Of a DNA stretch of 15,957 nucleotides, positions 5,938-13,400 are shown in pieces (position 1 is the stretch's first letter; each line of letters starts with the position of its first letter). Location of the stretch: the NCBI GenBank assembly GCA_035542155.1, contig DATKLX010000246.1, positions 1-15,957 on the forward strand, read 5' to 3'. The stretch is from DATKLX01 sp035542155 (GTDB lineage: Bacteria; Chloroflexota; Anaerolineae; Anaerolineales; Anaerolineaceae). A program made the position numbers and the translations under genes. Under the pieces are notes generated by a model, which was not told where the DNA came from, searched no databases, and saw only the letters and a program-made list of their open reading frames with translations.

Positions 5938-8627
5938 TTTTCCTCCTTGAAGATTTCCAAACCCAGTTCGCGGCTCAATTTCAGCCAAAAGCCTGCTCCC
6001 TGTGGATGGAATTCACCCGCAGGGTCAAAGACTGCTGGAAAGTGGTCGCGCAAGGCGGCGACCTCCCGCCAGGCGGAAGGAACCCGTCCCTGGCTGGCAA
6101 AATAATCGACCACCTCGCGACGCTGCACGCTCACCGCGCGCCCGAGCAGGTCACAAACCTGGTTGCGGTTCGGCCGCTTGCGCAGGTCCACCTGGCTGCT
6201 GCCCGGTTCGAGGGTAATTCCCTCTTGCGACTGGTACAGGCAGACCAATGGAACCGAAGGCTCGCTCAGCCTGGTCATCGCGCGGAATGCCTCGTGGACA
6301 GCCGGATTATCTTCTTCCAACGTCTCGTTCCGGCTGCCGATCAACTCTTCGTCATCTGGTGGGGCAACCAGGCGAACCCGCGCCTGAAGAGCCTCTTTTT
6401 CCCGGTCTTTCCGTTGCTGCTCTTCCGCCCTGGCGAGGGTTTCCAGGATCCGCGTGTCCTGGCATTCTGGCGGCTTGCGCCCGTACACGCTTTCGATCAA
6501 GGCAGTGGTCTCTTCCGGGAGGGTCAGGTAACTGCGTTCCCGTAGGGCCAGCCAGGTGCGCAGCAAGATCGCCGTCGCGTATACGAAGGAGTCTCGGCCA
6601 AAATCAGGCAGGCCATCCATGGTTAGCGGAGAAGAAACGGCCAGTATGGCCTGCTGCAAGCCTGCGGGCCGACCAGGCTGGTTCTGGGCGTGGCGGTGCA
6701 GGCGGCCAGCGCGCTGGATCAGCAAGTCCAGCGGGGCCAAGTCGGACACCAGATAGTCGAAATCGAGGTCGAGGCTCTGCTCGATCACCTGGGTCGCAAC
6801 GACGATAGCCTTGTGAGGTCGATTTCCGCCCTTGCTGAATAAGCTCAGGACACAGCTTTCGATCTCCTTACGCCAAAGGAAGGGAAAGCGGGCATGAAAG
6901 AGGATCAGGTTATCCGGAGCGACGATGCCCAACTCCCGAATCGCCTGGTAAACTTCCTGGGCTCGGGCGACGCGGTTGCAGATCACCGCCGCGCAGCCAC
7001 CATCTTTCAGCTTTGCGTCCAGGTGGCGAGCAAGCTGGCCGGGCTCCGCCTCAATCCAGGTTATCCCCAGGCTTCGTTGAGGAGGAGAAGGGAGCGGATG
7101 GGTCACAATTTCTTCTCCGGCGGCGACTGTCAGGCGAGGATACACACAATCAGGGAGGTCGGGCAGCTCCCGGCCGAACCACGCCGCCGCCAGATCCCGG
7201 CGCGTTCCGGAAGGCAGCGTCGCCGAAAGCAGGATCACCGATGTATCGATCGAACGCAGCCAGTTCAACAATCGTTGGAACAGGGTGGACATATAGGTAT
7301 CGTAGGCGTGTACCTCGTCAAAAACCACTACCTTCTGACCCAGGCCAAACATGCGCACGAAAAAATGCCTGGTTTGCAAAACCGCGAGTAAGGTCTGATC
7401 CACCGTCCCGACGCCAAAAGGGGCCAGGAGGGTGCGTTTGCGCGGTAAGAACCAGGTCTCTGCTTTCACACCACCGGAAGGTTCTTCGTCCTGGGCAATA
7501 CCCTGCGGCCGGAATGGCTCTTCAGCGGCGGTCAACATGGCGGCGCCATGGACCAGGTGAGCATTGACCGATTGAGAAGGGTAACGGGTTTCCAAAAAAC
7601 CGACCACGCGGTCATGCATCTGGTTGCTGGTGGCCTGGGTAGGCATGGCAACGTACATCCCATTCCCCTGCCGCCGGTGCAGCCAGGTATCAGCAAGAAA
7701 AAGAGCCGCTTCGGTCTTGCCGATCCCGGTAGGGGCTTCCAGGATGACCAGGGCCGGCAGGTCACAGCCCTCCGCGGCGGCGAAGGCCTGCTGCTGTATG
7801 GGGTTGGGCGATGGGGTCCGGGGGAACATCGCCCCAAAGGATAATGGACGATCGTCCGCCCGCCAGCCCAGCCAACCCAGGTGAGCCAGGGTGTCGCGCG
7901 CCTGTTGAAAGGCGCGCGCCGCATATACTTCGGCAGGCAAGAACCTCTCTTCGAAAGGAAAATACTCCGCCATCGAGCCAATCCAATCCGCCACACTGAC
8001 CAGGCCAGAAAACAAAGTTAGCAGGGTATTCATAGCGGTCTGATCCGCAGGCAAGGCGGGGAAGGCAGCAGGTTGATATAGCTGCCTCACCGTCCGGAAA
8101 AGGTCGAGGCGAGCGGCGTCCCAGGTTGAATCGCCCTTGTCGGACGATTTCAAGCTAGCTGACAATAGCTGGTCCGGCGTCGGCCAGGAACCATGGTGCC
8201 CGCCCAGGGCATATGCGATCTGACGAGCATCGCGGACCGAAAGACCGGTTTCTTTGACGAGGAGATCTTTTAGAGCCCAGGTGGTCAGGATGCCATGAGG
8301 GGCAGGGTTAGGCGATACATCCAGTGGAAAAACGAAGCCTGCCTGGGTCAATACCTGGGTTCGAGGCGGATATTTGCGCTGAAAGCCAGGCGCCGCCTTG
8401 CCCATATCGTGCAGGGCCGCCCAAAAGGCCAGCACACGCCCGGTCGCTTCTAGGTCTGGAGAGAGGTAGCCGGAAAAGACCTGACGAGTTTGCTCACTCA
8501 AGGCAAATTGCCATAAAGCCAGCGTGCATTGACCCACGTCCAGCAAATGGTAGATCAGCGGATGAATGATCCCGCTGCTGGAAGGATCTGTTTTTGCCCA
8601 AAAGTGGAAATAACCTGGAACAGGCAT
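5934..8627 (-). CDS. cas3: Cas3 HD nuclease / SF2 helicase
   Basis: This 897-residue protein (E. coli 888) has the type I-E order. An N-terminal HD nuclease shows H22 and H27 (IHPLIYHLLD), H73-D74 (ALHDMGK), the GGHHG motif near 142-146 and D214 (SVADW). An SF2 helicase follows: Walker A APTGIGKT (298-305), DEVH box (437-440), LSAT (467-470) and motif VI QRAGRLHRH (638-646). A C-terminal accessory domain ends the protein. Once recruited by Cse1 at an R-loop, it nicks and reels in the non-target strand and degrades it with ATP. All expected catalytic residues are present, so it should be active. The ATG at 8627 is preceded by AAGGAGGG, which is formed by the last codons of the WYL gene, and the gap to that gene is 3 nt. 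Confidence 0.97.
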   Translation of the reverse strand: MPVPGYFHFWAKTDPSSSGIIHPLIYHLLDVGQCTLALWQFALSEQTRQVFSGYLSPDLEATGRVLAFWAALHDMGKAAPGFQRKYPPRTQVLTQAGFVFPLDVSPNPAPHGILTTWALKDLLVKETGLSVRDARQIAYALGGHHGSWPTPDQLLSASLKSSDKGDSTWDAARLDLFRTVRQLYQPAAFPALPADQTAMNTLLTLFSGLVSVADWIGSMAEYFPFEERFLPAEVYAARAFQQARDTLAHLGWLGWRADDRPLSFGAMFPRTPSPNPIQQQAFAAAEGCDLPALVILEAPTGIGKTEAALFLADTWLHRRQGNGMYVAMPTQATSNQMHDRVVGFLETRYPSQSVNAHLVHGAAMLTAAEEPFRPQGIAQDEEPSGGVKAETWFLPRKRTLLAPFGVGTVDQTLLAVLQTRHFFVRMFGLGQKVVVFDEVHAYDTYMSTLFQRLLNWLRSIDTSVILLSATLPSGTRRDLAAAWFGRELPDLPDCVYPRLTVAAGEEIVTHPLPSPPQRSLGITWIEAEPGQLARHLDAKLKDGGCAAVICNRVARAQEVYQAIRELGIVAPDNLILFHARFPFLWRKEIESCVLSLFSKGGNRPHKAIVVATQVIEQSLDLDFDYLVSDLAPLDLLIQRAGRLHRHAQNQPGRPAGLQQAILAVSSPLTMDGLPDFGRDSFVYATAILLRTWLALRERSYLTLPEETTALIESVYGRKPPECQDTRILETLARAEEQQRKDREKEALQARVRLVAPPDDEELIGSRNETLEEDNPAVHEAFRAMTRLSEPSVPLVCLYQSQEGITLEPGSSQVDLRKRPNRNQVCDLLGRAVSVQRREVVDYFASQGRVPSAWREVAALRDHFPAVFDPAGEFHPQGAGFWLKLSRELGLEIFKEEK

Positions 8628-8630
8628 TTT

Positions 8631-9638
8631 TTACCCTCCTTCCTCGTTCAAAGCATCCTCATCCCCAACCCAATAGGCCTGGTTCATGAGGCGGATCTCG
8701 GCGAGGATGGCCTGGCGCAGCTCGGGGGGTGCGAGGACCTCGGCGTGGGAGCCGAACTGCATGGCCCAGCGCTGGATTTCGTCGAGGCCGGCGGAGCGGA
8801 AGCGGAGGATGACGCCGCCGCCGGGCAGCTCTTCGAGGTCCTGCTGGGTTTCATGCCAGCGGCGCTCGCGGATCCAGCGGGCCTGGTAGGCGTCGAAGCG
8901 GATGGCGACCTGCTGGGGCGGGCCGCCGCGCTCGGCCTGGAAGGCGCTGCTCATCCACTCCTGGGCGGAGAAGCCGGGGACGCGCTCGAAGCGCGAAGCG
9001 AGGACCTGCCACCAGTCGACGCGGCCGAGGTGGAAGCTGCGCATTTCCTGGCGAGGCTGGTCGAAGGCGAAGAGGTACCAGTCGCCGCGCAGGTTGTAGA
9101 GGTGGTGTGGGTCGACGGTGCGCTCGGTCCACTCGTCACGGCTGGCGGTGTAGTAGCGCATGCGGACCTGGAGCTGGTCCTGGATGGCGCGGTGGAGGTC
9201 GACCAGGAGGCGGGCGTCGACGCCGGGAGCGGCAGGGGCGGCGAAGGTGTAGTGCTGGCGCAGCTCTTCGAGGCTGACCTGGGCGCGCTCGCCGAGGCTG
9301 GCGGCGAGGCGGCTGACGGCGGAGCGGAGGGGGGCCTCGAAGGAGGCGCCGAGGTAGCGCTGGGCGACCTCGACGCTGAGGAAGAAGGCCAGCAGCTCGC
9401 CTTCGGTGACGAACATGGAGGGTAGAGTCCAGGTGGGGTCGGTGTAGCACCAGCCGCCGCGAAGCCGGTCGAAGGTGATGGGGGCGCCGAGGCGGTTGAG
9501 CATGAAGGCTTTGTCCTGGAAGATGACGCGCGGGCTGACCTCCAGCTTGGCGGCGATGCGGGCGGCGTTGGGGTAGAGCCCGGCGCGGATCTGGGCGTCG
9601 ATCTCCATGATGCGTTCGAGCTGCTGGCGCTGCGACAT
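8631..9638 (-). CDS. WYL-domain transcriptional regulator heading the cas operon
   Basis: This 335-residue protein belongs to the YafY/DeoR-like WYL family. Residues about 1-65 form a winged helix-turn-helix (NAARIAAKLEVSPRVIFQDK, then LGAPITFDRLRGGWCY, the wing pattern of this family). Residues about 145-225 are the WYL domain with VDPHHLYNLRGDWYLFAFD (W187-Y188-L189) and RSFHLGRVDWW. A WCX-like C-terminal extension follows. WYL domains bind ligands, in some cases nucleic acids or nucleotides, and such regulators repeatedly accompany CRISPR and phage-defence loci. It is the first gene of the operon, and its final codons form the ribosome-binding site of cas3. It probably controls the cas operon and itself. 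The sign of regulation cannot be read. The Shine-Dalgarno upstream (AGGGAA) is weak. Its base composition is more uniformly GC-rich than cas3. Confidence 0.9.
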   Translation of the reverse strand: MSQRQQLERIMEIDAQIRAGLYPNAARIAAKLEVSPRVIFQDKAFMLNRLGAPITFDRLRGGWCYTDPTWTLPSMFVTEGELLAFFLSVEVAQRYLGASFEAPLRSAVSRLAASLGERAQVSLEELRQHYTFAAPAAPGVDARLLVDLHRAIQDQLQVRMRYYTASRDEWTERTVDPHHLYNLRGDWYLFAFDQPRQEMRSFHLGRVDWWQVLASRFERVPGFSAQEWMSSAFQAERGGPPQQVAIRFDAYQARWIRERRWHETQQDLEELPGGGVILRFRSAGLDEIQRWAMQFGSHAEVLAPPELRQAILAEIRLMNQAYWVGDEDALNEEGG

Positions 9639-9732
9639 AGGTTCCCTGTGCGAAAGGCAATGAGCGAATTCGGTCTGTTTCTACAGTTTGATTGTAAGGA
9701 GGGACGCTGCAGGCTGTGTGCACTCGCTTCAC

Positions 9733-9759
9733 CTGCATGCAAGATCAGGCCGCTGCATG
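9733..9759. promoter_or_regulatory. CTGCATG direct repeats, possible regulator operator
   Basis: CTGCATG occurs at 9733-9739 and again at 9753-9759. Start-to-start spacing is 20 bp, about two helical turns. The first copy is part of the 8-bp palindrome TGCATGCA. The pair lies in the untranslated leader between the predicted wyl/cas promoter and the wyl start codon, where an autoregulator could act as a roadblock. That this is an operator is inference. Confidence 0.3.
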
Positions 9760-9839
9760 TGATGATCCACTCCCCAGGAGGGCTCCACGACCGCGGAAGC
9801 TGTTCGGTTGTCGGTCTGGCCAGAAGATATTCCGTATTG

Positions 9840-9868
9840 ATTATAGGATGGAATGGAGCCGGGGGCAA
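9840..9868 (-). promoter_or_regulatory. Predicted sigma-70 promoter for the wyl-cas operon
   Basis: On the minus strand TTGCCC (9868-9863) and a perfect TATAAT (9845-9840) are separated by 17 bp. Transcription would start near 9833 and give a leader of about 195 nt before the wyl ATG. This is the best promoter match in the 316-bp region 9639-9954. That region also holds the CTGCATG pair and the divergent GYD promoter, and I see no gene in it. A second, weaker TACAAT lies closer to the gene (minus strand 9696-9691). Confidence 0.55.
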
Positions 9869-9921
9869 ATCCGGTCGAGGCGGGCGAGCCGCAGAGCAAA
9901 AGATAAATATGACATTAATTA

Positions 9922-9934
9922 TGATATAATATCA
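9922..9934 (+). promoter_or_regulatory. Extended -10 promoter overlapped by a palindrome, for the GYD gene
   Basis: TGATATAAT (9922-9930) fits the extended -10 form TGnTATAAT, which would explain the poor -35 region (GATAAA at 9902-9907). The same bases form the perfect inverted repeat TGATAT-A-ATATCA (9922-9934), so a repressor could cover the -10. Transcription would start near 9937, only about 18 nt before the start codon and immediately before the ribosome-binding site AAAGGAGGTG (9941-9950). Confidence 0.6.
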
Positions 9935-9954
9935 GAATACAAAGGAGGTGGTAG

Positions 9955-10275
9955 ATGGCATCCTTCCTCGTGCAGTTCAGTTATACCGAATCGGGAGTAA
10001 AAGGGCTCCTCAAAGAAGGCGGGTCCAAACGTCGAGAAGTCACCGAGCAGCTCGTCAAGAGCCTGGGTGGCCGTCTGGTGGCCTATTACTTTACCTTTGG
10101 CGAATACGATGGGTTTGCGATCATCGACGGTGTGGAAAACGTGGACGCCGCGGCTGCCGGCCTGACCGTCGCCGCCAGCGGTGCGGTGCGGACGAAGACC
10201 ACCGTCCTGCTCACCCCCGCGGAGATCGACCAGGCCACCCGCAAGAGCCCGGCGTATCGCCCTCCCGGTCAGTAG
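9955..10275 (+). CDS. GYD-domain protein
   Basis: This small 106-residue protein resembles the GYD family (Pfam PF08734), named for a conserved motif that appears here as GEYDGFAII (residues about 49-57). The body, MASFLVQFSYTESGVKGL, then KRREVTEQLVKSLGGRLVAYYFTFG and a C-terminal VRTKTTVLLTPAE, fits a ferredoxin-like alpha/beta-barrel dimer fold. Members are common and their biochemical role is not established, so no function is assigned. It has no signal peptide or membrane segment and is probably cytosolic. The ATG at 9955 has a near-perfect Shine-Dalgarno 4 nt upstream. The gene stands alone, divergent from wyl-cas and convergent with gltB. I see no evidence that it takes part in CRISPR immunity. 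Confidence 0.88.
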   Translation: MASFLVQFSYTESGVKGLLKEGGSKRREVTEQLVKSLGGRLVAYYFTFGEYDGFAIIDGVENVDAAAAGLTVAASGAVRTKTTVLLTPAEIDQATRKSPAYRPPGQ

Positions 10276-10307
10276 CCCACCCTACGCGGGCTTTGGCTAC
10301 GCAATAG

Positions 10308-10342
10308 ATTTGTCGAGCCGGTCGCAGAGCGGCTCGACAAAT
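10308..10342. terminator. Perfect 13-bp hairpin between the convergent GYD and gltB genes
   Basis: ATTTGTCGAGCCG (10308-10320) and CGGCTCGACAAAT (10330-10342) are exact reverse complements around a 9-nt loop. The position just downstream of both convergent genes suggests a bidirectional transcription end or RNA 3-prime-end stabiliser. It lacks a proper U-run on either strand, so it is not a textbook intrinsic terminator. A weaker stem, AGCCC/GGGCT followed by TT, overlaps the GYD stop codon (10274-10294). Confidence 0.5.
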
Positions 10343-10375
10343 AGGTCGACCCTCCGGACCGGCGCGGTTCTGATA

Positions 10376-10399
10376 AGGGCAGACCTGGGTGTCTGCCCT
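10376..10399 (-). terminator. Probable gltB transcription terminator hairpin
   Basis: AGGGCAGAC (10376-10384) and GTCTGCCCT (10391-10399) form a perfect 9-bp stem with a 6-nt loop, about 50 nt beyond the gltB stop in its direction of transcription. On the minus strand the stem is followed by TTATC, a weak U-rich tail. It is a better candidate for the gltB end than for the opposite strand, where the tail is CAGCG. Confidence 0.5.
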
Positions 10400-10449
10400 C
10401 AGCGATCTACCATCAACCATTCTTTCAATCGAAAATCGCAAAGAGAATA

Positions 10450-13400
10450 CTATCCCTGCGGTCTCGGCGCCACCTTCACGAAGCGGTTGAGGAGGCTCTC
10501 CTCCTCGCTCAGCAGGCGGATCTGCTCGGCGGCCTCGTACTGGAAAGTCTGCTCGAGGACCAGGATGTACTCCTTGAGCAGCGCCTGGAGCGCGGCTGCG
10601 TCCTCGGTCTCCAGCGGCTCGATGCTCACGCTCGCCCCATGCGCCAGGCGGCTGTAGAGGGCCTGCAGGTCGAAACCCATCTCGGGGGTCAGCCTCTGGT
10701 ACACCACCCCGCCGGTCATCCCCGAGAAAGCATACGGCCCGGGGTCGCCCATGATCACCACCGTGCCCGAGGTCATGTACTCGCAGGCGAAACCCTTCAG
10801 GTTGGCGCGCGCGCCAACGTTAGACAGGCTGGCTTCCAGCGGCTGGGTGATCTCACCGCCCAGGATCACCTCCGCCCCGGAGAGGCGCACGCAGGCGCGC
10901 GAATCGGCGTTGCCCTGGACGATCAGCAGGCCCTTCTGCGCCCCGTAGGCGAAGCTCTTGCCCACGCTGCCGTCGATGCGCATCCCATCGTGGTTGAGAC
11001 CCTTCATCACCGCCACCCGGCCCCCCGCGGCGCCCTTGGCGACCCCATCCTGCGCCCCACCCTCGATGACGATGTCCACCTGGTCGGTGACCCAGGCGGC
11101 GAAGCCGTTGCCCGCCAGCGAGGAGGGCCCAAAGCGCAGGTGCAGGGTTTCGATGTCCTGGCGCACCTCGGGGTGGCGGGCCAGCTCGCCGGCCAGCCGC
11201 GCCCCCAGCGCCCGGTCGTAGGCCATGACCGAGTCCTGGTAGGTGACCTCGCGCTCGGAATCCTGCACGGTGCTGAGGACCAGGTCGCTGAGGATGGTGG
11301 TCAGGCTGTTGCGCGGGCGAATCAGCAGCCGCCCGACCCCCGGCTCGCCCGGCGAGCGCGGCCGCACCGGCGTGGGGGCGAACATGGCCGAGAGGTCGAC
11401 GCGGTCCTGCAGCGCCGCCTGCTCGAGCAGGTCTGCCCGCCCGACCAGGTCCTGCAGCCGCGTCGCGCCCAGTTGGGCCGTGAGCTGGCGGATCTCTTCG
11501 CCCACCCCGCGGAACATGCGCACCACCTGGCTGACCGCCTGGTTGTACTCCAGCGCGGTGAAGTGCTTGAGCCCCTTCTTATGCGCCTCTTCCTTGTTCT
11601 GGATCTGGGTGGCGATCCCGACGTGGCAGGTGCCCAGGTTGCACTGCCGGCAGATGGTGCAGCCGATAGCGACCATCGCCAGGGTGGCGAAGCCGACCCG
11701 GTTGGCCCCGAGGAGGATCATCTTGACCGCGTCCTCGCCGGTCTTCATCCCGCCGTTGGCCCACAGTTCCACCTTGTGGCGGATCCCGGCGTCGATCAGC
11801 GCGCGGTGGGCCTGGATGACGCCGATCTCGGCTGGCAGGCCGGCGTACTGGAGCGAGTGCTTGCGCGCCGCGCCGGTGCCGCCGTCGTAGCCGCTGATGT
11901 TGATGATGTCCGCGCCGGCCTTGGCGATGCCCACGGCGATTACCCCGATCCCGGGCACCACGGGCACCTTGACCGAGATCCTGGCCTGCGGGTTGACCAT
12001 GCGCAGCTCCTCGATCAATTGGGCCAGGTCTTCGATCGAATACAGGTCGTGGTTGTTGGAGGGCGAGAGCAGGGTGACGAAGGCCGGAGTGTGGCGCGCC
12101 TGGGCCACCCGCGGGGTGACCTTGTAGCCGGGCAGCATGCCGCCTTCGCCGGGCTTGGCACCCTGGCCGATCTTGATCTCCAGCACCGCCGCGGAGTTGA
12201 GGAAATCGACGTTGACCCCAAAGCGCCCCGAGGCAACCTGCTGCCCGCGGTTCTTGCGATACAGCCCGAGGATCTCGGGCAGCTCGCCGCCCTCCCCGTT
12301 GATGCAGAGGATGTTGAGCAGCGAGGCGGCCTGGACGTAGGAGCGGAAAGATGCCTCGCCTTGCGAGCCGTAGGACATGGCGTCGATGACGACCGGCAGG
12401 TTGTAGTCCCCGATGGCGATGCTCACGTCCGAGGGGTCGATCACGTCGGTGACGTGCCGGATCGCCAGCAGGTGGCGCAGAGCCACGGGGGTCTCGGCGC
12501 TGAGGGTCTGGAATGCCCGGCGGACCTCGGCGTAGCCGGCTTCGGAGCGGGCGTAGGCGGCGGCCTTTTTCCAGAAGTGGGGGTAGAAGCGCTGGTGGTG
12601 CTCCAGGCGCGAGACGGGGCGCTCGCCGGTCAGCTCGGCCTTGCGGGAGGCGGAATCCGCGTCGAGAGCGGCCCAGGTGACCCCGGCCTCCTCGCTGCCG
12701 AAATAGTTCGGCGCCCCGAAGACTGCTGCCACCGAGAGGGAAAGGCCGATGGCGCTGCATGCGCGGCCGTAGCCGCGCAGCTCGTGGCAGCCCATGGTCG
12801 AGGTGACCTTCATTAGCCCGCCGGTCAGGTTTTCGACCAGGCGCAGCAGCGCCGGCTGGACCTCTTCCGCCGGCAGCCCGCCCTCGTGGACCTTCAGGCA
12901 CACACCGATCAGGGCGTAAGGGTTGATCGCATCGGCGCCAAAACCGCATAGCAGGGCCACGTCGTGCAGAGTGCGGATGGCCGCGCTGCGCACGACCAGC
13001 CCCGCCCGCCGGCGCAGGTTGGGTTCCCCGGGGCCGCGGGGAGCTTTGCGCAGCGCCGCGTCGATCTTGCTCGCCGCCAGGTGGGGATCCAGCCAGCCCA
13101 GGCCTTCCCGCGCGGCGCGGTCGTCGTCGAGGACCAGGCACTGCGTCCCCTGGCTCACCGCCGCCACCGCCTCGCCCGCCAGCCGCTCCAGCGCTTCCGG
13201 CACGCTTTCGTCCTCCTCCAGCCCCAGCAGCAAGCCCGCCAGGCGCCCGTTGAAGCGCGCCAGCAGGTCTTCGTAGGTCATCGCCCCGCTTTGCTCCGCG
13301 ACCGCGCGGGTGACTTCCTCGTCCGCCAGGTCGGGGCGCCCGCCGAGGAGGATGGGAGTCTTCAGCTCGACGAGGATGTCGTTGGGGTCGGGCGCCTTGC

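Noticed and set aside
8529..9425. A 298-codon plus-strand frame opposite the WYL gene
   Set aside because: The translation is mostly A, E, G, D, V and L runs, typical of antisense to GC-rich coding DNA. The WYL protein on the minus strand is well supported.
10639..12816. A 725-codon open frame on the plus strand opposite gltB
   Set aside because: It is the antisense shadow of a GC-rich gene. The translation is low-complexity, rich in D, A, G, H and L, with no family signature, while the opposite strand carries GltB motifs throughout.
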